Of a DNA stretch of 64,000 nucleotides, positions 1-8,678 are shown piece by piece (within the stretch, counting starts at the first letter, position 1; each line of letters opens with the position of its first letter). A program made the position numbers and the translations under genes. The stretch comes from Maribacter sp044594925 (GTDB lineage: Bacteria > Bacteroidota > Bacteroidia > Flavobacteriales > Flavobacteriaceae). The notes under the pieces are model-generated. The model was not told the DNA's origin and ran no database searches. It worked only from the letters and a program-made list of their open reading frames with translations. The DNA lies in assembly GCF_044594925.1 (NCBI RefSeq), contig NZ_CP138991.1, forward strand, positions 3,162,001 to 3,226,000, in the 5' to 3' direction.

Positions 1-82
1 ACCACACTTATGGAATAAACCATGTAAACATTCAACCGGAATTTGGAAAGTGTGATAGTAAACAAATAATAGTACAGGACTA

Positions 83-526
83 ATGTTGGATATTAGCGTA
101 AAATCTTTTAACGAAATAGAGCGTGACGAGCTTTATCAACTGCTTCAACTGCGCAGCCAAGTCTTTGTGGTAGAGCAGGATTGTGTTTATCAAGACTTGG
201 ATGGCAAGGATCAAAAAGCCATTCATATCATTGGTAAGAAGGATAATAAAATTGTTGCGTATACACGGGCGTTTCCTGCAGGAGCTTATTTTGAACAGGC
301 TAGCATAGGAAGGGTAGTGGTCTCAGAACAAGAACGCTCCTATGGTTATGGCAAAGTAATAATGGAGGCCTCCATTAAAGCTGTGGCAGAAGTTTTTAAA
401 GAAAGCACTATTAAATTATCTGCGCAGACATATTTGAAGAAATTTTACAATTCGTTGGGCTTTAAGTCTTATGGCGAGGGATATTTAGAAGATGGCATAC
501 CACATATTGCCATGTTTAGAAACTAA
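83..526 (+). CDS. GNAT family N-acetyltransferase, ElaA-like
   Basis: A 147-residue protein of the single-domain length usual for ElaA-type acetyltransferases. The N-terminal part has the ElaA-like run LRSQVFVVEQDCVYQDLDG (residues ~24-42). The acetyl-CoA binding region is IGRVVVSEQERSYGYGKVIM (~75-94), with the Q/RxxGxG-like loop changed to RSYGYG. The C-terminal QTYLKKFYNSLGFKSYGEGYLEDGIPHIAM is typical of the family. It probably acetylates a small amine or protein N-terminus in the cytosol; the substrate is unknown. It is a lone gene closed by a strong terminator just after the stop codon. Confidence 0.88.
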   Translation: MLDISVKSFNEIERDELYQLLQLRSQVFVVEQDCVYQDLDGKDQKAIHIIGKKDNKIVAYTRAFPAGAYFEQASIGRVVVSEQERSYGYGKVIMEASIKAVAEVFKESTIKLSAQTYLKKFYNSLGFKSYGEGYLEDGIPHIAMFRN

Positions 527-552
527 AAAAGGCGCCTAAAGCGCCTTTTTTC
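526..552 (+). terminator. Rho-independent terminator after the ElaA-like gene
   Basis: A run of A, then GGCGC-ctaaa-GCGCC, then a run of T. The stem is GC-rich and the poly-A/poly-T flanks would let it act in both directions. It begins 3 bases from the stop codon region of the acetyltransferase gene. Confidence 0.85.
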
Positions 553-563
553 TACTCTACAAT

Positions 564-660
564 CGATATTTATAATGCTTCGACGCTTAGTCAAAATAAA
601 TATTGACTTTCTTTCAAATGACTCGTGGGCCTTACCCGAGGTAATTTACCTGAGCAAGGC
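564..660. repeat. Dispersed intergenic repeat, copy A
   Basis: The stretch containing TGCTTCGACGCTTAG, then GGGCCTTACCCGAGG and TAATTTACCT, resembles in order and spacing the stretch at 28003-28095 (TGCTCCGACGCTTGCGTC, ACGGGCTTGCCACAGGG, AGTTTACCT). Both copies abut the 3' end of a - strand gene. Two diverged copies in one 64 kb window suggest a family of short interspersed sequences; its function is not evident. Confidence 0.5.
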
Positions 661-662
661 TG

Positions 663-1037
663 TTATATTTTAATGGGCTGCTTATTGCTAAGATTAATAT
701 CCTCCAACATAGCGTCAGTAAATTTGTAGTGCCCTCTGGTTGTAATTATTCTGAACCTGTTAGATTTCATTCTACTCAAGGCATCTAAAAACAACCATTT
801 TGTTTTTAATAATCTAGGCTTTTGTGATTTAAGACTGATATCGAAAAAATATTTTCTTCCATTTTTTAGAGCTACGATATCTGGAGTAATTTTGTTGTCC
901 GCTCCTTTTCTTAGGTATGATTTTGGAGTTTCATAGCCCTCTAAATCTGCTTTGATATTCTCAAAACCGGTAGCTTCTAAATGGTTGATAGATTTTTCTA
1001 AAAATTCCGTATTGTCTGTCTTGTCTAATTTTATCAT
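663..1037 (-). CDS. Small PD-(D/E)xK nuclease-like hypothetical protein
   Basis: A 124-residue cytosolic protein without signal peptide or membrane segment. The segment ITPDIVALKNGRKYFFDISLKSQ (about residues 50-72) looks like the core of a restriction-endonuclease-like fold: an Asp before a beta strand, then FDISLK in the place of the (D/E)xK strand. The rest (KTKWLFLDALSRMKSNRFRIITTRGHYKFTDAMLEDINL) reads like the helices and strands after such a core. It is a lone gene transcribed toward the acetyltransferase. The nuclease-like assignment is an inference from a short motif; the biological role is unknown. Confidence 0.6.
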   Translation of the reverse strand: MIKLDKTDNTEFLEKSINHLEATGFENIKADLEGYETPKSYLRKGADNKITPDIVALKNGRKYFFDISLKSQKPRLLKTKWLFLDALSRMKSNRFRIITTRGHYKFTDAMLEDINLSNKQPIKI

Positions 1038-1613
1038 AGCTAATAAAATAATAAAAATTAAGCCAATTGCAAATTTTAAACACTGATTAACAATGCTTTA
1101 ACCTTTAGACAAGAAAAATAAAATAAGTATTCGGAAGATATTATGACAGTCGTTTATAAATGGTTTACCAGCCGTATTGTAGGCAATTGCCCTACCTTAG
1201 ACCATACTCTTTTTCTTGTTCACTGATCTTCCTGAATAATAGTATACACATAGAAAAATAATAGTTACCAGTAACAGAATGAAGGAATACCGTGTGCGCA
1301 GAAAAAGAAGTTTAGCGTTACCTACAATTGAGGGTAATACGGACGAAAAACTATGCGTGTCAATGATTCACGGGTCGGGAATGGTTACTTTTAAGGTGTT
1401 TGCGAAAAATATTGTTCAAAATCTACTTTAGCCTTCGCAAGGCTCCGAAAATTCACCTTTAAAACTGATTCAGCCAGAAAAAAGCTTCTTAGAGAGGCTT
1501 AAACGATTTTGTGTTTTTAAGAATTAAGGACTTGCGCAACTGTTACCATGGTTGTGCTATCGTTATTTATTTTCTGCGCGCATTTTATCTTCTATTCCTT
1601 TGTGATATAATTC
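1038..1613. other. Intergenic region with no recognisable gene
   Basis: No open frame of credible length, no tRNA and no clear terminator is visible. The region is AT-rich with stop codons in all frames and may hold old gene debris. It sits between the nuclease-like gene and a pseudogene. Confidence 0.5.
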
Positions 1614-1922
1614 TTAACGTACTTTATGATTTTCGTTTTGCATCGCTTTTATGAGGTTAAAATTATTGATGAAATAAGGTTTGTTTAACTTAAACTCTGA
1701 GTCGTATATAAACTCTAAGTTTGGCGGACCTGTTTTTCCATCCCAAGGTTCTGCATACGTTGGTTAAAAAAATGAAGCCACTGGAAAGTACTTAATATTT
1801 TTTAGCAATAAATCGGAAATTATTTTATTAGCTCTTTCTTCTCTCTTTATTCTTTCCTCAAAGAATCGCTAATAGGTTTGATCTTTATCCTTAATATTTT
1901 CTTTGTTGTGTTTCACTATCAT
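1614..1922 (-). pseudogene. Decayed hypothetical gene with two in-frame stops
   Basis: Read on the - strand, one frame gives about 100 codons of protein-like sequence broken by a TAG (after KDKDQTY) and a TAA (after FPVASFF). The last open part reads PTYAEPWDGKTGPPNLEFIY and continues in frame to a stop after NENHKVR. The composition (PWDGKTGPP, aromatic residues) looks coding, and the same frame is kept across both stops. I do not recognise the family. It is most simply a recently dead gene. Confidence 0.5.
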
Positions 1923-2020
1923 ATACCTCAGGTGGGGCATTTGGTATATTGTTTGTTATGCGTTATTCCAACATCTGCTTAGCGCTCCTTAATGCCTTAC
2001 AACATGAAACCTGTAAACAC

Positions 2021-4183
2021 CTACTCAGACGGCACAGCTAGGTATCGGTCAAAGTATTCGATTATCTTTCCAAACAGGTAGCGATTGTAATTCCGCTCAC
2101 GGCTCCATCCATGCGTGGCTCCTGGTGCAAACGCAAAGTCAAAGTCCTTACCTTGTTTGATCAGTTCCTCGGCCAACACGGCCGTCGTCTTGAATGGTAC
2201 CACATGGTCCTGCATGCCGTGGATGAACAGAAGTTTATCTTCGAGATTTGCTGCATGGTTTAGCGCTTTTCTTTCGAAGACCTCAGGGTGTGTCTGTGGG
2301 CTACGAACAATCGCTACATCGTCCGTGCCAAAGAACACCGGGTCAACAGCCGCTGCTGCGGCAACACCCACCTGAAATAAGCCCGGCTTCATCAACAGCG
2401 AATAAACTGAAAGTGTGCCACCATAACTGCTACCCCAGATGCCTATGCGATTGGGATCAACATAGTCGAGAGATTCCATGTAAGCAACGGCACTTGCATA
2501 ATCCTCAATATCCTCACCGGCAAATCCCAGCAAGAACTCTTCACGGAATGCCCGGCCATAACCGTTGCTTCCACGTGAATCCACCTGAACGATAATATAT
2601 CCCTTCTTGACCAACAGTTGCTGAACAAGGCTGTAGTTACCGGCCCAGCGGTTTCTTGCTGTATTCGAATATACGGGTCCAAACAAAACTGGGTACTTCT
2701 TTCCAGGCTTCATGTTGTCAGGCTTCAGAATCCGAGCATGCAGCGTGTAGTCATCTATAAGACTGGGGAAACTAACGTATTCCGCACTTGCCCAGGTTCG
2801 CTCCATGAAGGCGGGCAATGGCGAGTGGGTTACTCGTGTAGCATCAGCATCTTCGCGGCTTACCACATAAAGCTCGGGCGGTGATGTGTCGTTGCTATGC
2901 ATGAACACTAAGTGTCGGCCATCAGGCGAAGGGTAGCCAACGTTCTGGCCAGCAAGACGCGTCACCCGCTCGGGGTCGCCACCGGACATATTTAGACGAT
3001 ACACGTGTTGTTCATACGGATTAACACCATTGCCTGTAAAAAATAGTGCATCGCCAGCAATACTTGGTGCGGAAAGCACATCGTAGGAGGGATCGGTCAG
3101 GAGTTGCGGACGATTATCTCCAGCCGGTGAGGAATCAATCGTATAAAGGCCGTAGCGATCGCCCATATCGCTTAAGAAAACGACCTGCTGCCCATCCGGA
3201 TGCCAGGTAGACCCAAACGAGGTATACATGCGACTCTCTCGAACACCCCGCCAAATCTCGCGCAGTTGGCTTTCTCCGGGTGCAAGGACGAACAATCTAC
3301 GTTCAACCGCCGTGTCGGACGCGATATCAACCAGCAGCGCACCTTCCGGTGACCAATTAAAGTCGATGACCTGGTTGGCGTGTGGGTCTGGCAAATCGAG
3401 GTACCTATGATTACCGCTTTTTACATCGAGCAGGCCAACCTTGCGAATCTCGTTGCGATCGCCCGGGTAACTTCTGCGTATTTCGTTGGGATTCGTTTCA
3501 TCAGCGAGGTAATCCGGGAACGACACCTTTCGCATCTTGCGTCTATCAACGGAGTGAAACGCGATAGTCTTGCCATCTGGGGACCACTTGTACGTTGGTC
3601 CACTCCAGATGCCTGGACCGATTTCGCGTTCCGATCGGCTGTAGCGCCCCTTCTGTAAGCTCGAGAGACTAGCGATGCCGATCTCGGTGAGCTGGCGATT
3701 CTGTTTGGAAGAGAAGTTAGCAAGCCACAGATTACCGTTCTGTATATACGTCGCTTGCTTGCCACTTGGCGATAACGACAGGTTACTCGCTCCTGCCTCG
3801 ACGGGCATTAATCGGAGGTCTTGTCCTTGGCTGAGCGATGTATGCCATAATTGGTTATCTCGCAGACTGATGATTGTGTTCGCGTCTATCCAAACCATAT
3901 CGCGTACTGAGGTGGATGTCGTATCGGAAATGAGGCGTACTTCCTTTCCATCGCTTGTGGATACCCAAAGGCCACGCCCGGAATTTCCTGGTTCACTCCA
4001 GCAAAAGGCGAAGTGCTCGCTGTTCGGTGCCCACGCCGGCCGGGATGGGGTTGTTCCCGTCAGTTTTGGCGTTGCGAACAGGTCATCAAGAGTGAGCTCA
4101 CTCACCTGTGCTGTTACAATTGCGGGCATCGCTATTAGTAAGCCTGCCACTACCCATGTTTTCCAAAAAGAAATCTGTTGCAT
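2021..4183 (-). CDS. S9 family prolyl oligopeptidase-type peptidase (DPP-like)
   Basis: A 720-residue secreted or periplasmic serine peptidase. A signal peptide (WVVAGLLIAMPAIVTAQ) is followed by a beta-propeller half with WSPDGK / WHPDGQQVVFLSD / PSPDGRHLVFMHS repeats (~30-450) and a C-terminal alpha/beta hydrolase domain. The nucleophile motif is GIWGSSYGG (~585), Asp lies in HGMQDHVVPF and His in GATHGWSRE. Such enzymes cut short peptides after proline or alanine. The gene is clearly richer in G+C than its neighbours, with runs such as GCCGGCCGGGATGGGG, which suggests transfer from a more GC-rich donor. It lies just beyond the decayed distal end of the integron, without an attC of its own. 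Confidence 0.93.
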   Translation of the reverse strand: MQQISFWKTWVVAGLLIAMPAIVTAQVSELTLDDLFATPKLTGTTPSRPAWAPNSEHFAFCWSEPGNSGRGLWVSTSDGKEVRLISDTTSTSVRDMVWIDANTIISLRDNQLWHTSLSQGQDLRLMPVEAGASNLSLSPSGKQATYIQNGNLWLANFSSKQNRQLTEIGIASLSSLQKGRYSRSEREIGPGIWSGPTYKWSPDGKTIAFHSVDRRKMRKVSFPDYLADETNPNEIRRSYPGDRNEIRKVGLLDVKSGNHRYLDLPDPHANQVIDFNWSPEGALLVDIASDTAVERRLFVLAPGESQLREIWRGVRESRMYTSFGSTWHPDGQQVVFLSDMGDRYGLYTIDSSPAGDNRPQLLTDPSYDVLSAPSIAGDALFFTGNGVNPYEQHVYRLNMSGGDPERVTRLAGQNVGYPSPDGRHLVFMHSNDTSPPELYVVSREDADATRVTHSPLPAFMERTWASAEYVSFPSLIDDYTLHARILKPDNMKPGKKYPVLFGPVYSNTARNRWAGNYSLVQQLLVKKGYIIVQVDSRGSNGYGRAFREEFLLGFAGEDIEDYASAVAYMESLDYVDPNRIGIWGSSYGGTLSVYSLLMKPGLFQVGVAAAAAVDPVFFGTDDVAIVRSPQTHPEVFERKALNHAANLEDKLLFIHGMQDHVVPFKTTAVLAEELIKQGKDFDFAFAPGATHGWSRERNYNRYLFGKIIEYFDRYLAVPSE

Positions 4184-4677
4184 GTGTTTGTTTTAGAAAC
4201 TGTTTAGTAAAATAATCTTACCCTACTCAAATAGCGATATTACTATTTGAGAGTGCGCTTTCTCATAGTCTTCCAAGTCGGATTTTTTGATTTTCTCATT
4301 ACCCCTTACCTGGTGTATAACGCCGCGCTATTTGAAGTCCGGCGAATTTTAAGGAAATATAGCAAAATCCTATTAACAATAATATTTGAATTTGACTTCC
4401 GTTTACTCAGATATAATTGTTCGCCAAGGAGTCCGCGCTAGCGGACGTGCCCTTGTGGATTTTGCGTTATTGGGATTAAAATTAGACATACCAGATTGCA
4501 TTTAGCGTCCTGATGTGTTAAGTAGTTAAGCCTTAGTGGCGATTTTGGTAGAAATATCAATTATCAAACGGATTTAGGAATCTGATAGAGCGCAGCGATG
4601 CGATGGTGTTCACTTGCTTTTGGTGCATTGCCTGCGAAGCAGCGCAAAAAAAGTACGCCGCAGGCGTATTGGACAGC
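4184..4677. other. Intergenic region beyond the integron's distal end
   Basis: No supported gene. It has short GC-rich stretches (GGAGTCCGCGCTAGCGGAC forms a small hairpin) and, near 4590-4670, repeated GC-rich words (GCGCAGCGATGCGATGG, GCCTGCGAAGCAGCGC, GTACGCCGCAGGCGTA). I see no tRNA or complete attC here. Confidence 0.4.
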
Positions 4678-4772
4678 ATCGGTTTAGCTATGAACAGCAC
4701 GGGAGCAAACTAGCGTTTACTTTCCGCCACGCACAGAGCGAAATCTTTTGGTTTTGTTCTGCTTTCGTTATT
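4678..4772. repeat. attC remnant, left half only (cassette 18)
   Basis: GGTTTAGCTATGAACAGCAC and the following GGGAGCAAACTAGCG...CGCCACGCAC...GAAATCTTTTGGTTTTG closely match the left arm of the attC at 19779-19975. The right arm and the GTT end are missing. The next gene's reading frame begins where the right arm should be, so the site is probably a deleted, inactive attC marking the old end of the array. Confidence 0.7.
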
Positions 4773-5510
4773 TCATTTTTCAGAACTTGTTAATTCAATT
4801 ATTCGATTGATTGTTTCATTAACTTCTTTGAATTCAGATTCTAATATTATATTGCTTACAAATTTCTTTTGGAGGGTAATCATATTTTAAAACGCCAAGC
4901 TACTTAAGAAGGAATATTCAACATTGCTATCATCAAAAATATTGGCGTTATTAATTAAGTTTAGTAAAGAAATATGATTCTTGAAGTATGGTATGTAACT
5001 ATCAAGAAAATAGTTTTGAAAAGATATTTTTTCTTCTTGATAATCCTTAACAAGTTCCTTCCATTTTTGTAAAAGCCCTCTTAATTCAAGATTAGATATG
5101 ATTTCAAAATCAGAGGTATTGGTTAATGCGTCAATTGTTGAATTTTGGGGGTTAAATGTATAATTGTAAAATGTCTCTGTAATATAAAATGATAAAGAAT
5201 CTTTATTTACTTTATCAATTTCTATTGGTACTAAGTTTAAAATCTTTGTAGCATTGGTATAGGTTTTTTGATGACCTAAAGTCACAGTATCTAATTGCGC
5301 TCTATTCAGCTGAAATTGCTTATTAATGTTTTCAATATAATTGGCTTCTTTCTTCTTTTCGATTCGATTGCTATTCCAATTATTAACTTGAAAAGCAAGA
5401 AGAATACCAATCATAACAAGGACTATCTCTCCGATAGCATATTTAAAGTACTTTCCGGTTTTACCTTTTGAAAGTAAATCTTGTCTAATTTTTCGAAAGA
5501 ATTTTATCAT
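4773..5510 (-). pseudogene. DUF6090 family membrane protein, interrupted by one stop codon
   Basis: The N-terminus FRKIRQDLLSKGKTGKYFKY followed by the membrane segment AIGEIVLVMIGILLAFQVNNW is the hallmark of flavobacterial DUF6090 proteins. The frame meets TAA at 4887 after SSLAF, but continues in the same frame with NMITLQKKFVSNIILESEF and ends at TGA (4773) after ELTSSEK. That restores the ~245-residue length and the usual C-terminal tail of the family. I therefore call a single nonsense mutation. A shortened 207-residue product from 4887-5510 could still be made. It is the most distal cassette, in the decayed part of the array. Confidence 0.75.
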
Positions 5511-5561
5511 TGGTTAGCGGTTGGTTGTAATGAATCACAGGTTGTTGTGCTTTCGTACTTT

Positions 5562-6080
5562 TTATTCCGATTTATGTACTTCAAGTTCAATTTCAACCAT
5601 AAATTCAGGTAATGCCAATCCCTGTACTTCAAGCCAAGAACCGGTCGGAAATCCATTTTTATAAATCTCGGCACGATATGCCGATTTTTGAAGCATTTGA
5701 GCCATATCGGTTGTGAAAATGTCTTCTTTTACCACATCGTCAAATGTGCAACCAAAGTGCTTTAATATTTTTTCCAAATCCGCGTAACAATTTTTCATTT
5801 GCTGTTCTATATCGCCAATTGCGGTTGGATTTCCTTCTTCGTCCATACTAACAGCTCCAGAAATTTTTATATTATTTCCAATTTTTACTGCGTGAGAATA
5901 TCCATAAGCTTTTTCAACCTCTGGCCGTAAGAGAAAATATTCAGGTTTTTCAGATGCAGCTATTACTTCTTTTTCAACCTCTTTTGTTTCTTCCTTTTGT
6001 TTTTGTTCACAACTCTGTAATCCAAAAGCCAATGCAAAAAGTGTAACGAGTAAAGTCAGTCGGTCGGTTGTTCTTTTCAT
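5562..6080 (-). CDS. RidA (YjgF/YER057c/UK114) family lipoprotein, integron cassette
   Basis: 172 residues. A lipoprotein signal (LLVTLFALAFGLQSC, lipobox LQSC) and a charged linker (QKQKEETKEVEKE) precede a RidA domain. The domain shows YSHAVKIGNNIKISGAVSMDEEGNP, DIEQQMKNCYADLEKILKHFGCTFDDVVKEDIFTTDM and a C-terminal VQGLALPEFMVEIELEVHK. RidA proteins deaminate reactive enamine/imine intermediates. The usual catalytic Arg region (R-x-x-V) is changed here, so activity is uncertain. An exported lipid-anchored RidA is less common than the cytosolic form. The junction to the next cassette on its 3' side (5511-5561) lacks a full attC. Confidence 0.85.
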   Translation of the reverse strand: MKRTTDRLTLLVTLFALAFGLQSCEQKQKEETKEVEKEVIAASEKPEYFLLRPEVEKAYGYSHAVKIGNNIKISGAVSMDEEGNPTAIGDIEQQMKNCYADLEKILKHFGCTFDDVVKEDIFTTDMAQMLQKSAYRAEIYKNGFPTGSWLEVQGLALPEFMVEIELEVHKSE

Positions 6081-6149
6081 AATTCTGATTGTTTAGTGCC
6101 TACTTTGGTCGGGTTTTCGGCTTTCCCGCTTTATATTGATTTTTGTTTT

Positions 6150-6299
6150 TGGTATCGGTCTTGTATATGGCTCGTAGCGTGGAAATTAAAGATTATTTTT
6201 CGGTTGAGCACAAGCCAAATTTTTAAATTTGACGAACTTGCAAATATGCCTTAACTTCAATTAAGCAATTAATTAGCTATGAGTTATATACGGTTACCA
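6150..6299. repeat. attC of the esterase cassette (cassette 16), 150 bp
   Basis: The left end TTTGGTATCGG and the right end CGGTTACCAAACG are inverted copies with one change (TGGTATC against GTTACCA). The inner arms also pair: TATATGGCTCGTAGC against TTAGCTATGAGTTATATA. The A-to-T change in the left conserved AAC suggests an ageing site. Confidence 0.7.
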
Positions 6300-6321
6300 A
6301 ACGTATTTTTCTACAATAGTA

Positions 6322-7149
6322 TCAATTCTCTTGATTAATGTAGATTAAACCTTCGTACAAAGCTATTAATGGTACAGAGCGATGGTTTTCCTTGTCAAAA
6401 TACTTTATTTCGACATTTAGAGGTTCTTCCGATTTCTTTGTGATTAATTCATAGAGATAGTCGTGTCTTTTTTTATTCCGCTCGTAACTAGCCTCTCCTT
6501 GATTGGCAGTAGCTATATAAAGTTTTTTATTCAATGATATTGATGAAATAGAATCAACTTTGTTTTTCATCATCGTTTCACTCCACCAAATACTTGGGTC
6601 TATAGAAACGTAAGCATTGAAAACGCTATTTTTATCCATATAAGAATTTAATGTAAGTAGACCTCCTAAAGAATGTCCAACGAGAGTTCTAGACGGTTCT
6701 GTTCTATAATTTTCATCAACATATGGTATTAGCTCTTTTTCGATGAAATTCAAAAAATTCCTTCCACCTCCCATAGTATTTGGTCGTTTCGTCTTAATTT
6801 TTGTAAGGGTAAAATCTCGTTCACGGTCAATATTTTCTATGGCTATAATAATATTTTCTGGCATTAAATTGTTTCGGTTTCTATTGGAACTCATAAAATG
6901 TACTATTCCAGATGCTGTTTTAAAATGAGTATATCCATCCAATAATATGATAATTGGATATTTTTTCGCCACTTCAGTTGAATCATTATATGAATCAGGA
7001 ATACTTATTAAACAAGTTCTTTCTTCATTTAAAATACTAGATTTAATAATGAACTGACTTCCAATTATAATATCCGTTTTATTTTGTCCGAACGTCGTTT
7101 GTGCTCCGAAAAGAAGAATACATAAAATTACAAATGTAAAAGTTCTCAT
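6322..7149 (-). CDS. Secreted esterase, alpha/beta hydrolase (EstD/IroE-type)
   Basis: I set the start at the ATG giving MRTFTFVILCILLFGAQTTF, a clean signal peptide. The longer frame upstream runs through attC sequence and is an artefact. The 275-residue product has IPDSY...YPIIILLDGYTHF, ENIIIAIENIDRERDFT, the nucleophile elbow TLVGHSLGGLLTL and a late His in KENHRSVP. This is the order of PF00756-type esterases, which include siderophore esterases. Substrate not predictable. It is a cassette between attC 6150-6299 and a half-deleted attC. Confidence 0.85.
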   Translation of the reverse strand: MRTFTFVILCILLFGAQTTFGQNKTDIIIGSQFIIKSSILNEERTCLISIPDSYNDSTEVAKKYPIIILLDGYTHFKTASGIVHFMSSNRNRNNLMPENIIIAIENIDRERDFTLTKIKTKRPNTMGGGRNFLNFIEKELIPYVDENYRTEPSRTLVGHSLGGLLTLNSYMDKNSVFNAYVSIDPSIWWSETMMKNKVDSISSISLNKKLYIATANQGEASYERNKKRHDYLYELITKKSEEPLNVEIKYFDKENHRSVPLIALYEGLIYINQEN

Positions 7150-7150
7150 A

Positions 7151-7220
7151 GTTTGCTTTATATGTTTCCGTACTTTCTTTTTAGTGATTAAACCGCTATT
7201 GTTTTTATACATTGTTGCCC
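7151..7220. repeat. Partial attC, right half only (cassette 15)
   Basis: TTAAACCGCTATTGTTTTTA then ACATTGTTGCCCACAG match the right arm of attC 8543-8674 (TTAAACCGCTATTGCTTATA then GACATTGTTGTAG). The left arm is gone. The terminal GTTGCCC no longer complements this cassette's start (GTTGTAA), so this junction has been rearranged. Confidence 0.65.
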
Positions 7221-7228
7221 ACAGTTAA

Positions 7229-8536
7229 TTATTTTATTTCATAATTTCCATTGGCCCATTGTATTGTCGGTTCAATCCATTCCATTAATGGTTTGAATAA
7301 AAATCCGTGTCCCATTCCTGTATTTAACTCAATTTCTTTAAAATTCTCAATCTTACAAGTCGAGCTTTCTTTTCTTTTAATTGCTGAAACTCCATATGGG
7401 TCTGATTTTTCAAAAATATTCAAGATGTTTCCACAATAGTTGATTTCGGGAATATTTTGGATGTCGTTTTCCTGAAAACTTGCAATAAAAACAAAATTCA
7501 ATTCAGGATTATTGGCTAAAGTAGAAACATATTGAGCAATATATCCACCTTTCGATTTTCCAACTACTGTTATTTTATTTGGCTTTACTCCAATTGTAAT
7601 TAAGCTGTCGATTTGATAAACTATTCCTTGTGCATATTCACTAGCATTTACATTCCCTTTTCGTTTTTCACTAATTACATTTAGTCCGCTTATTTCAAAT
7701 TCTGATAAAATTTCCTTGTATTCTGTTCGCCCAAAATCAGGATGAGATTCCTCTAATTCGTGAGTTTCTAAATATCGATTGTGAAGAAAGAAAACAAATC
7801 GTTCATTATAAACTTTGAATTGGTTAAAGGTATATTCCAAAAGCTCTGTTCCTCCATTTTTTCCGTGTCCTGGAATTACGTTTTCTATTTCTAGAAATTC
7901 ACTCTTTACTTTTTCAACGGTTTTTGACCAATCTTCCGTGTTTGCATCTGCAAGATTACCTTTTGATGCATTTAACGATTTGACTAAACAACCGCCAAAC
8001 AAGGTTTTTTCACTCGGGACATAACCGACAATATTATCTTTTGTGTGTCCTTGTCCGAAATATTTTGCAAAAACAACTTCATTTTCTATTAGAAATTTAT
8101 GCTCTTTGTCAAAACCTTTTTGTGGTAATGTTTCTCTGTTATCTTCTTTCGCAAGTTCAATGGTTTGATTTGTTGAGAAAGATTTAACTCCGTTTGAGTG
8201 AAATTCATTTAATCCGCCTAAACAATCTTCGTGAAAATGAGTAACGACAACAGCCTTAATGTTTTTATCTCCAATCCAATTAATTAATTCAGATGATGCT
8301 TTGTTGTTAGTTGGTGTGTCAAAAATTATGGCTTCATTACCATTAATGTAAATCAATCCATTGCAAGGGTATTTTCCATAACTTTTAGTATTTAAATATG
8401 AAATGTGTTGAAAAACCTTATCATTAATTTGCTGGATTTCTAAAACTTCAGATTTGTAATTCTCATAAACCTGTTTATTTGGTTTGCAAGAACTAAAAAT
8501 TAAAGTGATAATTAATATTTGTAGCAGGTATTTCAT
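7229..8536 (-). CDS. Subclass B1 metallo-beta-lactamase-like lipoprotein with C-terminal hydrolase-like domain
   Basis: 435 residues with lipoprotein signal LIITLIFSSC. The MBL domain carries every B1 zinc ligand: H100-F-H102-E-D104, H164 in GQGHTKDN, C183 in LFGGCLVKS and H224 in VIPGHGKNGG. The Cys ligand inside LFGGCLVKS is characteristic of true B1 beta-lactamases rather than general MBL hydrolases. After ~240 a second region follows, with VVGKSKGGYIAQYV and a late GMGHGF that resemble the nucleophile elbow and His of an alpha/beta hydrolase. Hydrolysis of beta-lactams is plausible but unproven. It is a promoterless gene cassette, so its expression would depend on upstream promoters in the array. 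Confidence 0.85.
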   Translation of the reverse strand: MKYLLQILIITLIFSSCKPNKQVYENYKSEVLEIQQINDKVFQHISYLNTKSYGKYPCNGLIYINGNEAIIFDTPTNNKASSELINWIGDKNIKAVVVTHFHEDCLGGLNEFHSNGVKSFSTNQTIELAKEDNRETLPQKGFDKEHKFLIENEVVFAKYFGQGHTKDNIVGYVPSEKTLFGGCLVKSLNASKGNLADANTEDWSKTVEKVKSEFLEIENVIPGHGKNGGTELLEYTFNQFKVYNERFVFFLHNRYLETHELEESHPDFGRTEYKEILSEFEISGLNVISEKRKGNVNASEYAQGIVYQIDSLITIGVKPNKITVVGKSKGGYIAQYVSTLANNPELNFVFIASFQENDIQNIPEINYCGNILNIFEKSDPYGVSAIKRKESSTCKIENFKEIELNTGMGHGFLFKPLMEWIEPTIQWANGNYEIK

Positions 8537-8542
8537 AATTGT

Positions 8543-8674
8543 TTACAACGATTTCGTGTATGAATAATAGTGAATTTCTACTCACGAACCTTTCGGTTTT
8601 GCACTGACCTCTGTTTTATGTTTATACTTTCGTTTTAGCACTTAAACCGCTATTGCTTATAGACATTGTTGTAG
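8543..8674. repeat. attC of the serine hydrolase cassette (cassette 14), 132 bp
   Basis: Ends TTACAAC and GTTGTAG. The left arm ACGATTTCGTGTATGAATAA pairs imperfectly with the right arm TATTGCTTATAGACATTGTTG, leaving unpaired bases. The right end GTTGTAGTGCG matches the start of its own cassette (GTTGTAGTGC read leftward from 10024). Confidence 0.85.
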
Positions 8675-8678
8675 TGCG

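Noticed and set aside
2115..3765. Several open frames opposite or out of frame with the S9 peptidase
   Set aside because: They arise from the high G+C of that gene and show no domain or ribosome site.
7150..7212. N-terminal extension of the esterase starting MYKNNSGLITKKK
   Set aside because: These codons are the right half of an attC. The signal peptide begins at MRTFTF (7149).
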